Source of the DNA: Sporolactobacillus sp. STSJ-5
GTDB taxonomy: Bacteria; Bacillota; Bacilli; Bacillales; Sporolactobacillaceae
DNA length: 64,000 bases
Assembly (NCBI RefSeq): GCF_024385605.1
Contig: NZ_JANFOJ010000003.1
Location: 186,001-250,000 of the forward strand
Direction of reading: 5' to 3'
In this document: positions 26,318 through 35,479 of the stretch, piece by piece
Position numbering within the stretch: position 1 is the stretch's first letter
How the letters are laid out: each line of letters starts with the position of its first letter
Notes under the pieces: generated by a model
What the model saw: the letters and a program-made list of their open reading frames with translations, nothing else
What the model was told of the DNA's origin: nothing
Database searches by the model: none
Made by a program: the position numbers and the translations under genes

Positions 26318-28258
26318 TTAATCAAATTTACGTAATGATTCAACCGGATCAAGGTTGGCTGCCTTAGAAGAAGGGGCAAGGCCGGCAATGACACTGATCA
26401 GTATGCTTATCATTAATCCGAAAAGGACAAAGCCCGGTGTCACATCAAGCAGGGACACGTGCATATGCGGACGGGCGAAATAATTGCCGATTGCGGCGGC
26501 AATAAATGCCAACCCAACTCCGATTGCTCCGCTGAATAAGCCGAGCAAACTCGCTTCCGAGAAGAAAAGATGGCGAATGTCCTTGCGCCGTGCGCCGATC
26601 GCGCGTAAGATGCCGATCTCCTTTGTCCGTTCAGAAACACTTATATACAGAACGACAATGATCATGATTGCTGAGACCAGAAGCGAAATGCCGGCAATCG
26701 CGGCGAGTACATAGGATGCGATGGAAATGTAGAGTGTCAGTGAATCAAGAAATGCGCCGGCTCCGTTTGGCGTGTAGCCATGCTTTTTAAAGTAGTTCTG
26801 GACGGTCTTAACATTTTCAATTTTGTCGATCTTGACGGTTGCCATATTCGCCTTTAACGTCAGCTTCTGCTTATCGTACATATCCTGCAATGTACCATAG
26901 TCAGCTGTGAGCAGGCCCATTTGCGCGTTTCCGTTAAAAATGGCTGAGATTTTCAATTTTTTCTGCATGACGATCGGCTGTTGATTTTTGTCCGTCATGT
27001 TGACATAGAAAGTAACGGTTTTTCCAATCAGACTGTTTGGTTTTTTCGAAAGCTGCTTAGCGACGTCCTTGCTCAACCCGATTTCGTTTGCCCCTGGGAT
27101 ATGGCTTCCCTTAGCTAAATCTTTTTCAGGAATCGCTCCATCTACAGTCTGAAAATATTGTGGGATAGCGATTTTACTGCCTAGCTTAATGCGTGTTGAG
27201 GAGAGCCAGAGTACTTTTTCCGCTGATGTGACATGATTGATCTTTTTCATCTTCGCAAGATCGTCTTCTGAAACTGCAGCGGATTTTTTAATTTGGCTGC
27301 TCTCGCCGTCTTGCTGCGAGATTCCTTTCTTGGTGAGCTGAACGACCGTAGGATTTATATTTTTCATGATTTCGTCGTGAAGGTAGGTCTGCACACCGCT
27401 GCCCAATGCTAGCATAATGATGACACTGAATATACCAATCGATCCGCCAATCGTAACGAGCAAATTTCGTTTCAAGTTGTGGCGAATATTGTCAAGGGCC
27501 ATTTTAAATGTTGCGGGCATGCTCAAATTTTTTGTTTTCGGTTCCTCGCGATGTTCAGGCAGCGGATAGGCATCTTTGAGACGGATGTCATCAGCGATCC
27601 GCCCGTCGTCAATTTTTATGATGCGTGTTCCGTAGTCTGCAACCTTTTGCGAGTGTGTGACCGTGATGACTAATTTGCCTTGCTTGGCAATTGTGTCAAG
27701 AAGCTCCATAATCTGCTCACTGTTCTTCTTGTCAAGCGCTCCTGTCGGTTCGTCAGCAAGGATAATATCCGGATTATTCGCTAGTGCGCGGGCGATCGCC
27801 ACGCGTTGCTTCTGACCGCCGGAGAGCTGATTCGGCCTTTTGTGGAGATGGTCACCGAGTCCGACAGTCGTTAGTAGGTCCTTGGCGTGCGCCACGCGTT
27901 CCTTTTCCGACATCGTCGTCATTTTCAGAGTGATCAGCACGTTATTCAGAACAGTCATGTGATTGATCAGATTGAAGCTTTGGAAAATGAAACCGACATT
28001 TGTCTTACGGTAATCATCCAGCTCTTTTTCTTTCATCTGATGCAATGCCTTGCCGTTGATCAGGACATCACCAGTGTAATCCTTGTCCATACCACCGATG
28101 ATATTCATCAACGTTGATTTTCCACCGCCGGATTCGCCTAGAATAGAGACAAACTCCCCACGTTCAAGTTTTAAATCGACCCCATGAAGAACGGGAAATG
28201 TCTGCTTTCCGGAAAGCTTGTACGACTTATGAATGTCTTTTAATTCAATGTAGCTCAT
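26318..28258 (-). CDS. MacB-type ABC exporter, fused ATPase-permease
   Basis: The 646-aa protein joins an N-terminal ATPase to a MacB-like permease. Walker A is GESGGGKST (41-49), signature LSGGQ (145-149), Walker B IILADE (165-170). One membrane span (about 263-285) precedes a large extracellular domain (about 290-505), then three spans follow with the FtsX motif ERTKEIGILRAIGARRKDI. Such pumps export peptides or antibiotics, or signal mechanically. The ATG at 28258 follows GGAGG by 6 bases; the 72-residue upstream extension is rejected. No two-component or periplasmic partner is adjacent. Confidence 0.9.
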   Translation of the reverse strand: MSYIELKDIHKSYKLSGKQTFPVLHGVDLKLERGEFVSILGESGGGKSTLMNIIGGMDKDYTGDVLINGKALHQMKEKELDDYRKTNVGFIFQSFNLINHMTVLNNVLITLKMTTMSEKERVAHAKDLLTTVGLGDHLHKRPNQLSGGQKQRVAIARALANNPDIILADEPTGALDKKNSEQIMELLDTIAKQGKLVITVTHSQKVADYGTRIIKIDDGRIADDIRLKDAYPLPEHREEPKTKNLSMPATFKMALDNIRHNLKRNLLVTIGGSIGIFSVIIMLALGSGVQTYLHDEIMKNINPTVVQLTKKGISQQDGESSQIKKSAAVSEDDLAKMKKINHVTSAEKVLWLSSTRIKLGSKIAIPQYFQTVDGAIPEKDLAKGSHIPGANEIGLSKDVAKQLSKKPNSLIGKTVTFYVNMTDKNQQPIVMQKKLKISAIFNGNAQMGLLTADYGTLQDMYDKQKLTLKANMATVKIDKIENVKTVQNYFKKHGYTPNGAGAFLDSLTLYISIASYVLAAIAGISLLVSAIMIIVVLYISVSERTKEIGILRAIGARRKDIRHLFFSEASLLGLFSGAIGVGLAFIAAAIGNYFARPHMHVSLLDVTPGFVLFGLMISILISVIAGLAPSSKAANLDPVESLRKFD

Positions 28259-28614
28259 TGGGTTCCTCCAGTTATTATCCCGCTTGAATGTTCGCGAGAG
28301 TTTCTTATTCTTATGTTTTACTGCCCATCCATAGCATAATGGATGATATGAAATGTTTAACCGTGCTGAGGCATTAAATGTTTCTAAGCCTAAAGACGTA
28401 TTCTCATCGCTATTTAAGTGTAACCAATAGGAATTTGGCAAAATAGTGATGTTTATCCGAATTAGAAATGACAATTGTCATGCGTTCCACCAATTATTGA
28501 ACTTCCCATAACTACTCAATGAATCAGCCGACGATTGTTTGTCCGTGATACATTAGTCCGTTGTCCTGTTCATCTTGTTATAATAGTTTAAAAAAATAAT
28601 TAGGGAGTTTTGAA
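28259..28614. other. 356-base divergent gap between ABC exporter and ClbS-like gene
   Basis: It holds CATCCAT (28326-28332) and ATGGATG (28339-28345), a 7-bp inverted repeat on the exporter side that could be an operator. No additional gene is convincing; the open frame on the minus strand is an extension of the exporter frame without SD. Confidence 0.45.
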
Positions 28615-29121
28615 ATGACAGGTTATGAAAACAAAGAAGCATTAATTGATGAAATTCGAAAAACATATCGACTTTTTGATCAAGAATTTGAAAATGTTCC
28701 TGAAGCGAACCGGAACATTCGCCTTGATGAAGTGGATCGAACACCACAGGAAATGCTTGCTTATCAGATTGGATGGCTGACGCTCGTGATGAGCTGGGAG
28801 GAAGATGAATTAGCTGGGAAACAGGTGATTACACCAACCCCTGATTACAAATGGAATCAACTAGGAATGCTTTATCAGCAGTTTTATCAGCACTACGCCA
28901 ATGATTCATTGGAGGAGCTTCGTGCATTGTTTAGAGATAAGATTGAAACATGGTGCGGATGGGTTAATGGCTTGAGTGATGAAGAACTTTTTGTTCCGGG
29001 TATACGAAGGTGGACGGTGACTAGTGCAAATTGGCCGATGTGGAAATGGATTCATATTAATTCTGTCGCACCATTTAGGAGTTTCAGGACCAAAATCAGA
29101 AAGTGGAAAAGAAATATTTAA
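28615..29121 (+). CDS. ClbS/DfsB family four-helix bundle protein
   Basis: The 168-aa protein matches the ClbS/DfsB (DUF1706) family: the opening NKEALIDEIRKTYRLFDQEF, the DRTPQEMLAYQIGW region and the closing WPMWKWIHINSVAPF with FRTKIRKWK. ClbS of colibactin producers is a self-resistance protein; most homologues, including this one, have no known substrate. AGGGAG precedes the ATG. It lies next to the MacB-type exporter, an accessory neighbourhood that could relate to toxin or stress handling, though this is only a suggestion. Confidence 0.85.
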   Translation: MTGYENKEALIDEIRKTYRLFDQEFENVPEANRNIRLDEVDRTPQEMLAYQIGWLTLVMSWEEDELAGKQVITPTPDYKWNQLGMLYQQFYQHYANDSLEELRALFRDKIETWCGWVNGLSDEELFVPGIRRWTVTSANWPMWKWIHINSVAPFRSFRTKIRKWKRNI

Positions 29122-29275
29122 GTTGGCTGTTACAGAATCTGATGGAAGAATGGTCTGAGAGGATTGAAGGTGAGCAGGGAAAAAGATATACCGCCATCTA
29201 ACAATGCGTCATTGATCACTGGCTTAATTAAGCGTGAATGAACGGTTAGCATGTATTCAACTGTTTCCGGATACA

Positions 29276-29309
29276 ATAAAAGCCGTTGCACAAAAATCAT
29301 GCAACGGCT
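29276..29309 (-). terminator. Terminator after tRNA-Ala
   Basis: AGCCGTTGC (29281-29289) pairs with GCAACGGCT (29301-29309); on the minus strand it is followed by TTTTATTG. It ends the tRNA transcript 10 bases beyond its 3' end. Confidence 0.9.
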
Positions 29310-29319
29310 CTCTAGAAAG

Positions 29320-29392
29320 TGGAGCATAGGGGGATCGAACCCCTGACCTCTGCCATGCGAAGGCAACGCTCTCCCAGCTGAGCTAATGCCCC
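29320..29392 (-). tRNA. tRNA-Ala (anticodon CGC)
   Basis: The minus strand folds as a full 73-nt cloverleaf: acceptor GGGGCAT/ATGCTCC with one G-U, D stem GCTC/GAGC, anticodon stem TTGCC/GGCAG with loop TTCGCAT, and T arm AGGGG-TTCGATC-CCCCT. The anticodon CGC reads the alanine codon GCG. CCA is not encoded; the discriminator is A. It is a solitary gene with its own terminator. Confidence 0.93.
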
Positions 29393-29698
29393 ATAAAAGA
29401 CCACGACAAAGATTATACTGCCGAGAGAAAAATTGGTCAACCCTGTATCAAAAAAGGCGGTTATATCATTATCTGTTTGTGGATGTAAACTTTTTACTTT
29501 AGCATTTATTTTAAAATATCATGAGATTGTGTTAAATAATAAACGAAATTTAAAAATATTACCAAAATTTAAATCTTTAGTCAATAAAATATTTAAATTT
29601 TGTAATAAAATATAATCTTTTTACGTCACATTTCCTAACATTAGAGTTATAATTGTCTATGAAATTTTTTTTAATCCATATAAGAGGAGACGTTGGTA
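29393..29698 (+). promoter_or_regulatory. AT-rich leader with 12-bp inverted repeat and promoter for the APC permease
   Basis: From about 29510 the gap is extremely AT-rich. CAAAATTTAAAT (29563-29574) and ATTTAAATTTTG (29591-29602) are exact inverted repeats with a 16-base centre. A promoter follows: GTCACA (29625-29630), 17 bp, TATAAT (29648-29653). The repeat lies upstream of the -35, a typical place for an activator or a curved-DNA element. No T-box or riboswitch motif was seen. Confidence 0.55.
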
Positions 29699-31111
29699 GT
29701 GAGTATTTTTAAAACAAAACCGATTGCCAGCCTGATTGCGGAAACAGAAGGTAAGCAGGGATTAAAGAAAGCGCTTGGCGCGATGGATCTTACTCTGCTC
29801 GGCATCGGAGCTGTTATCGGCACCGGCATTTTCGTCCTTACCGGTGTTGCAGCAGCAACCTACTCCGGACCGGCACTAATTATTTCATTCATTTTATCCG
29901 GATTGGCTTGTTTCTTTGCTGCTTTATGCTATGCGGAATTTGCTTCTACTGTTCCGGTTGCCGGCAGCGCATACACGTACAGCTACGCTGCACTTGGTGA
30001 AATTTGGGCATGGATTATCGGATGGGATTTAATTCTTGAGTATGCCGTTGCGATCAGTGCAGTTGCGATTGGCTGGTCAGGCTACGCAGTCACGCTGCTG
30101 AGCAGTTTAGGCATTGATTTACCAAAGGCAATTACTGCGGCACCTCTAGACGGCGGTGTAGTCAATTTGCCGGCGATGATTATCATTGCATTAATTTGCT
30201 GGCTGCTGATTTCTGGTATCCGCCAGACTTCAAATTTAAACGGCGTTATCGTTGCAATAAAGTTGATCGTTATTGCATTGTTCATTGTTCTGGCTGTTTG
30301 GCATGTGAAACCTGCAAACTGGCATCCGTTTATGCCGTTCGGCTTCAACGGAGTCGTTTCCGGCGCAGCGGTTATCTTTTTCGCCTACATTGGTTTTGAT
30401 GCCGTATCTACGGCTGCTGAGGAAACAAAGAATCCTCAAAAGAACCTGCCTAAAGGTATTCTTTATTCACTATTAATCTGTACGGCATTATACATTGTTG
30501 TATCAGGAATTTTGACAGGTGTCGTTAAATACAGCTTGTTCAAGCATACAGCTGCTCCGGTTGCGTTTGCTCTGCAGCAAATTGGAATTAACTGGGGCTC
30601 GGCACTCGTTTCTGTTGGTGCGATTTGCGGCATTACATCAGTATTGCTCGTCATCACGTACGGCCAAACGCGTATCTTTTTCGCTATGGCTCGTGATGGA
30701 TTGATTCCTAAAGCACTTGGCAAGGTCAGTGAGAAGCATCAGACACCGGTAACTTCAACACTTTTGGTAGCTGTCGTCACGATCATCACGGCCGGCTTTC
30801 TGCCAATCGGAATTGTTGCCGAACTCGCTAATATCGGCACGCTGTTCGCCTTTGTTATTGTCTCAATTGGCATCATTGTGCTTCGTAAAAGAAGACCTGA
30901 TTTGAAACGCGGCTTTAGAACACCATTGGTACCACTTGTTCCTATTCTCGCCGTGTTGTCCTGCGGTTATCTGATTATTCACTTGCAGACAGCGACACTC
31001 TGGCGCTTTGTTATTTGGTTCATAGTTGGTATGATTGTTTATTTCTTCTATGGTCGTCGTCACAGCACGCTGCTTCGCGATACCCAATCATCCAGTCAAG
31101 AAAAAGCTTGA
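29699..31111 (+). CDS. APC-family amino acid permease (YfnA-like)
   Basis: This is a cytoplasmic-membrane amino acid transporter of the cationic amino acid transporter-like APC branch. The protein (470 aa from the GTG) shows about 12 membrane spans and the family motif GIGAVIGTGIFVLTG in TM1, plus FFAYIGFDAVSTAAEE in the TM6 region. The GTG at 29699 sits 9 bases from AGAGGAG; the TTG at 29693 is too close. Substrate specificity cannot be read from sequence. It is monocistronic, ended by a terminator, with an unusual AT-rich control region. Confidence 0.9.
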   Translation: MSIFKTKPIASLIAETEGKQGLKKALGAMDLTLLGIGAVIGTGIFVLTGVAAATYSGPALIISFILSGLACFFAALCYAEFASTVPVAGSAYTYSYAALGEIWAWIIGWDLILEYAVAISAVAIGWSGYAVTLLSSLGIDLPKAITAAPLDGGVVNLPAMIIIALICWLLISGIRQTSNLNGVIVAIKLIVIALFIVLAVWHVKPANWHPFMPFGFNGVVSGAAVIFFAYIGFDAVSTAAEETKNPQKNLPKGILYSLLICTALYIVVSGILTGVVKYSLFKHTAAPVAFALQQIGINWGSALVSVGAICGITSVLLVITYGQTRIFFAMARDGLIPKALGKVSEKHQTPVTSTLLVAVVTIITAGFLPIGIVAELANIGTLFAFVIVSIGIIVLRKRRPDLKRGFRTPLVPLVPILAVLSCGYLIIHLQTATLWRFVIWFIVGMIVYFFYGRRHSTLLRDTQSSSQEKA

Positions 31112-31145
31112 TAAATCGGATAACATTTTAAATAAGAATAGAGAG

Positions 31146-31182
31146 AACAGCTTGTTTCCCTTGTGGATACAGGCTGTTTTTT
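31146..31182 (+). terminator. Intrinsic terminator of the APC permease gene
   Basis: AACAGCTTG (31146-31154) pairs with CAGGCTGTT (31170-31178) and TTTTTT follows. Confidence 0.88.
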
Positions 31183-31327
31183 CTTAACGATGAAATTATA
31201 GCAATGAACCTGTGAAAAATTTTTGTAAAATGATGTCTCATTTGTATTTTTTGCTAATGTGTAATGAGATATGGTAAAGACTACATAGTAAGGATCTAAA
31301 CGGTTGATTGAAAGGTGGGGAAGACGA

Positions 31328-33478
31328 ATGGACAGGGAGATACTGTACACGCGCTTATTCCAAATTGGTTATTTCATATTAGGCGCGGCAATCGTCGGAC
31401 TTCTCTTCTATTTCTTTGTTCTTCTACTTGGCAACCATTATACAGATGATGAGAAGCTGGTGTTGAGCAGGACATCAGTAGTGGTTGACGAGCAAGGGCA
31501 TGAACTCTCAAGGCTCTATGCTGAAAATCGTGATCCAGTCACCTTGAAAAAGATTCCGAAGCACGTACAGAATGCGTTCATTGTGACTGAGGATCAGCGT
31601 TTTTATAAACATTCAGGCATAGATCTTCGCGGCATCATGCGTGCATTGGTAACGGATGTTATGGCAGGTGATAAAGCAGAAGGCGCAAGTACGATTACTC
31701 AGCAGCTGGCAAGAAACGCCTATCTTTCTAATGAAAAGACATGGTTTCGAAAGTTCAAGGAAGCGGCCATAGCCGTCAGTCTTGAGCGAAAATACAGCAA
31801 GAAACAAATCTTGGAAATGTACTTAAACCAAGTTTATTTTGGTCATGGCATTTACGGTGTTCAAATGGCATCTGAGTTTTTCTTTAATAAAGATGTCAGC
31901 CAGTTAACAGAAGAAGAAGGCGCTCTTTTGGCAGCACTTCCAAAGGGACCAAATGGCTATTCACCGATTTTGCATCCAAAGAAGGCATTGGAGCGGCGCA
32001 ATCTAGTCCTGTCGCTGCTTGAGAAAAATGGCTACCTGACTGCCGAACAATCGGTGCGGTTGAAAGGTAAAACGCTGGGGCTGAACATCCATAAGATTCA
32101 AACGCATCCTGAATTTGATTCTTATATGGATCTAGTCAAAGAAGAAGCGGCGAAAAAGTATCACATTGGAACGGACGACCTGATCCGCGGCGGATATAAA
32201 ATAGTTGTGCCGATGAGCCGGGAGGCACAATCTGCTTCTTATAATGCATTTAAGAACAACATTTATTTTCAAGGCAGCAATCCAAATCAAACGCCAGAAG
32301 GCTCTTTTGTCCTGATGAATAAAAACGGCGGTGTGCTCGCGGCGCAAGGCGGTCGAAATTATGTTCGAGGCAGTTACAATCGAGTGAATGACAAGCGGCA
32401 GCCGGGTTCATCCTTTAAGCCGTTGGCTGTCTACGGTCCGGCACTCGATTCGGGCAAGTATCAGCCTTATTCAATGCTTCAAGATAAAAAAGTCGCTTAC
32501 GGCAGCTACAAGCCGACAAATTACAGCGGCAGTTATACCGGTGAAATAACGATGTATGACGCGGTTACTGTTTCGCAAAATGCACCGGCGGTTTGGCTTC
32601 TCAACCGGATCGGTATTTCGAAAAGTAAGTCCTATTTATCGAAGATGGGTATTAATCTGCCGGACAACGGTTTGGCGATTGCGCTCGGCGGCTTATCTAA
32701 AGGTGTCTCACCGCTGCAAATGGCTTCTGCGTATACAGCTTTCGATAATGGCGGACGTCAATCTGATCCCTATTTTATTCAGGCAATTTATGATCATCAA
32801 GGGAAAAAGATCGGCGAGGCAAAACCGAAAGCAAAGAAAATATTTTCGGAACAAACGGCATGGTACATGACTCGCATGTTACAGTCGGTTATGAAAAACG
32901 GAACAGGCCAAGCAGGATACAGTCAGGCCGAGATTGCTGGAAAAACGGGATCAACAGCATACACGAAAAATGGATTGCGTGATGCATGGTTTGTCGGTTA
33001 CACACCTGATGCGGTTGGTGCTGTGTGGATCGGTTATGACCAAACGAATAAAAATCAGTATTTAACGGGTTCAAGCAATGACGCGGTCAGACTATATAAA
33101 TCGGTGATCAACAGTATGCCTAATGAACGCAAGCTTACGTTCGAGAAACCGAAGCATGTCAACGATCTCGATGAGCCGATTCGCTTGGCAGCGGTAACAC
33201 AGCTGCAGGCAAAAGGAATTCTTGGTAAGTATGCACTTCCTGCACTGCAGCTTACTTGGAATGGAGGTTCCGATAAACGAATTGTTTATCGAGTTTATGC
33301 CGAATCGGATGGAAAGAAAATATTAAAAGGTGAAGTTAAAGGGAAAAACACCTATCGAATTGACTTTGTTAATCCGATGAGCAAAGAGAATTACTATGTC
33401 GTCCCTTACAATTCGCAGACAGGGAAAACTGGAGCAGCATCGCCTTCAGTCGAACTCAATTGGTTCTCCAAGCTTTGA
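31328..33478 (+). CDS. pbpG: Class A penicillin-binding protein (PbpG/PBP2d-like)
   Basis: This is a bifunctional peptidoglycan glycosyltransferase and transpeptidase, anchored by one N-terminal span (about 11-34). The GT51 domain opens with EDQRFYKHSGID (catalytic E88) and includes GASTITQQLARN. The transpeptidase has SSFK with nucleophile S361, SQN and KTGS. The C-terminal domain resembles a fibronectin-type fold. The 716-aa length and layout fit PbpG, a forespore PBP involved in germ-cell-wall synthesis. ATG at 31328 follows AAGGTGGGG by 7 bases; the upstream ATG-type start at 31304 lacks an SD. Confidence 0.9.
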   Translation: MDREILYTRLFQIGYFILGAAIVGLLFYFFVLLLGNHYTDDEKLVLSRTSVVVDEQGHELSRLYAENRDPVTLKKIPKHVQNAFIVTEDQRFYKHSGIDLRGIMRALVTDVMAGDKAEGASTITQQLARNAYLSNEKTWFRKFKEAAIAVSLERKYSKKQILEMYLNQVYFGHGIYGVQMASEFFFNKDVSQLTEEEGALLAALPKGPNGYSPILHPKKALERRNLVLSLLEKNGYLTAEQSVRLKGKTLGLNIHKIQTHPEFDSYMDLVKEEAAKKYHIGTDDLIRGGYKIVVPMSREAQSASYNAFKNNIYFQGSNPNQTPEGSFVLMNKNGGVLAAQGGRNYVRGSYNRVNDKRQPGSSFKPLAVYGPALDSGKYQPYSMLQDKKVAYGSYKPTNYSGSYTGEITMYDAVTVSQNAPAVWLLNRIGISKSKSYLSKMGINLPDNGLAIALGGLSKGVSPLQMASAYTAFDNGGRQSDPYFIQAIYDHQGKKIGEAKPKAKKIFSEQTAWYMTRMLQSVMKNGTGQAGYSQAEIAGKTGSTAYTKNGLRDAWFVGYTPDAVGAVWIGYDQTNKNQYLTGSSNDAVRLYKSVINSMPNERKLTFEKPKHVNDLDEPIRLAAVTQLQAKGILGKYALPALQLTWNGGSDKRIVYRVYAESDGKKILKGEVKGKNTYRIDFVNPMSKENYYVVPYNSQTGKTGAASPSVELNWFSKL

Positions 33479-33487
33479 TAGAATAAT

Positions 33488-33532
33488 GCAGCAAAGAAAA
33501 GTACAGTACAGTGCACTTTCTTTGCTGCTTTT
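33488..33532 (+). terminator. Intrinsic terminator of pbpG
   Basis: GCAGCAAAG (33488-33496) pairs with CTTTGCTGC (33520-33528), extended by AAAGT/ACTTT inside, followed by TTTTCC. Confidence 0.88.
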
Positions 33533-33794
33533 CCCATTCCGTTTTCATTTGGGTTCAAAAGATAATTCAGAATGGACGACCTGTCGCGCAGATGTCCGAT
33601 AAACATTTTCCATTTGGCATACAAAGCTTCTAGTCTCATTTCATGTCCATTGTCGGATTTCTCGTCATTTACCCTAAAAAGATATAAAATAGAGCATGTG
33701 AAAAAATATTCTCTATTACATCGTTCGAAGCCTCAGTGGTTGAGGCTAAAGTAATTGCCAATTCCGTAAAAAGCAATGAAAGGTTCTGTATACA
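33533..33794 (+). promoter_or_regulatory. hemH upstream region with leader hairpin
   Basis: The 262-base gap contains TATAAA (33683-33688) as a possible -10 without a clear -35. The leader hairpin AGCCTCA-GTGGT-TGAGGCT (33729-33747) lies 48 bases before the hemH ATG. No T run follows, so it is not a terminator; it may affect mRNA stability or bind a regulator. Confidence 0.4.
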
Positions 33795-34748
33795 ATGAGT
33801 AGAAAAAAGATTGGTTTGCTTGTGATGGCTTATGGCACACCCTATAAAAAAGAAGATATTATTCCCTATTACACCGCCATTCGTCATGGCAGAAAACCGA
33901 GTGATAAACAAATAGATAATCTTGCTCGCCGTTATGAAGCGATTGGTGGCGTCTCACCGTTAGCAAGGTTGACGCGTGATCAAGCTGATGCACTAGCTGA
34001 ACAATTGAACGCGGCACAAGTGGACTATGAATTTCACGCTTACCTTGGTTTGAAATATATCCATCCGTTTATTGAAGATGCCGTGACTCAGATGCGCAGT
34101 GATGGTATTGAACAAGCGGTTTCTTTGGCACTGGCGCCGCATTATTCTCGATTCAGTGTTCAATCCTATATTGATCGCGCTCAAGCTAAAGCAAGGGAGC
34201 TTGGCGGGATAACTATTGCATCGATAAAGAGCTGGTTTGATCAACCACAGTTTATCCATTTTTGGAAGCAGGCCGTGCTGAGGGCTTTTGAAGACATTTC
34301 AGAAAGTGAACGTAATCAAACCGTTGTCCTGTTTACTGCTCACAGTCTTCCAGAAAAAATTATTAAAAATGGTGATCCTTATCCGGAACAAATAAAGGAA
34401 ACGGCGGAAGCAATTGTGCATGCTGCGGAGATAAAGCATTATGCTCAGGCATGGCAGAGTGCAGGAAAAACACCCGATCCATGGCTTGGACCGGATGTAC
34501 TTGATCAAATCCGTGCGCTTCACAAAAAAGAAGAGTATAGGCATTTTATTTTCTGCCCGATTGGTTTTGTCGCTGAGCATTTAGAGGTACTCTATGATAA
34601 TGATCAAGAATGTCGTGCACTTGTCGAATCACTTGGTGCAAACTACCATCGTCCGCAGATGCCTGACACAGATCCGCTCTTTATCGACGCATTGTCTTCA
34701 GCCGTTTTGAACGTTTGCCGGTCGCATCTGTTTCTGGCAGCAAAATGA
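33795..34748 (+). CDS. hemH: Ferrochelatase (coproporphyrin III type)
   Basis: This enzyme inserts Fe2+ in the late step of haem synthesis; in Bacillota the usual substrate is coproporphyrin III (CpfC). The 317-aa protein begins with KIGLLVMAYGTP and has RYEAIGGVSPL, LAPHYSRFSVQSY, the catalytic His region FTAHSLPEKI and the acidic metal-path region GFVAEHLEVLYD. Lengths fit the monomeric Bacillus form. It stands alone here, not in a hemEHY cluster. AAAGG precedes the ATG by 11 bases. Confidence 0.94.
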   Translation: MSRKKIGLLVMAYGTPYKKEDIIPYYTAIRHGRKPSDKQIDNLARRYEAIGGVSPLARLTRDQADALAEQLNAAQVDYEFHAYLGLKYIHPFIEDAVTQMRSDGIEQAVSLALAPHYSRFSVQSYIDRAQAKARELGGITIASIKSWFDQPQFIHFWKQAVLRAFEDISESERNQTVVLFTAHSLPEKIIKNGDPYPEQIKETAEAIVHAAEIKHYAQAWQSAGKTPDPWLGPDVLDQIRALHKKEEYRHFIFCPIGFVAEHLEVLYDNDQECRALVESLGANYHRPQMPDTDPLFIDALSSAVLNVCRSHLFLAAK

Positions 34749-34780
34749 GAATCAATGAATCCACAAAAGCTATAACACAA

Positions 34781-34823
34781 AAAAATGCCTTCAGGCCGTA
34801 TAGCCTGAAGGCATTTTTTTTTT
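34781..34823. terminator. Bidirectional terminator between hemH and the phosphatase gene
   Basis: AAAAATGCCTTCAGGC and GCCTGAAGGCATTTTT form a perfect stem around CGTATA with A and T runs on both sides. Confidence 0.94.
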
Positions 34824-34828
34824 GCTTC

Positions 34829-35479
34829 TTATAGATTTTCAGTACGACCGATATAAGCGATTTTGAATACACCGTTTTCGAATACAATTTTTGTGACACT
34901 TGTATTTTCAATAGAAGAAACATGTATTTTTTCATCGGATAGCATATAAATAAGACAACTGATATAGAGACCATGGCTGACCGCTAAAATGGTTTCCTCT
35001 TCGCTGTGTGCCAGAACACTGAGAATAGCGCGTATACGTCCTTTAACATCGTCATAGCTTTCGGCCAATCCGGTTGTGTCCAATTCTTTCAGTGATTCAA
35101 GAGAATTAATTTTTATTTCATCAGGAGAGTCGCCGCGAAGTTCCGAATTGCCCAAGGCATCACTGACTGCTCCCCACATCAAGTCATTCGAATCCCCCTC
35201 AAACTTGCCAAAGCTCACTTCACGAAGATTATTCGTTTCGATTGGTACGAGTTCGGGATTTAACGAGTGATCGAGTATCAGCCTGGATGTACGCCTTGTT
35301 CTCCCCAGATCGCTTGTATAAGCAGCATCAAAAGAAATGTCCTGTGACTTAAAAAGCGCACCAAGTTCAGCAGCTTTTTGTTCACCGATGTCCGTTAACG
35401 GGGTATCCGAAATACCCTGTACTTTCCAAAGTTGATTGAATAAAGTCCGTCCATGTCTTACGAAATAAATGGTTTTCAT
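34829..35479 (-). CDS. Histidine phosphatase family protein
   Basis: This is a phosphoglycerate-mutase-like phosphatase. The 216-aa protein has the phospho-accepting RHG motif (FVRHGRT, His at 9), the TSDLGRTRRTS arginine segment and the second catalytic histidine in AVSHGLYIS. These proteins dephosphorylate small metabolites; the substrate is unknown and it could be annotated as a PhoE/YhfR relative. GGGAGG precedes the ATG on the minus strand. The gene is monocistronic and converges on hemH. Confidence 0.9.
   Translation of the reverse strand: MKTIYFVRHGRTLFNQLWKVQGISDTPLTDIGEQKAAELGALFKSQDISFDAAYTSDLGRTRRTSRLILDHSLNPELVPIETNNLREVSFGKFEGDSNDLMWGAVSDALGNSELRGDSPDEIKINSLESLKELDTTGLAESYDDVKGRIRAILSVLAHSEEETILAVSHGLYISCLIYMLSDEKIHVSSIENTSVTKIVFENGVFKIAYIGRTENL

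Noticed and set aside
26080-26394. The whole 104-aa minus-strand frame as a gene
   Set aside because: Its first third runs through the ABC exporter 3' end and terminator; only the GNAT-like part is genuine, as a pseudogene.
28259-28474. N-terminal 72-residue extension of the ABC exporter
   Set aside because: The SD GGAGG and the typical ATPase start are at 28258; the extension resembles no protein domain.
29393-29698. T-box leader before the amino acid permease
   Set aside because: No T-box sequence (GGGTGGNACCGCG type) or specifier stem was seen.
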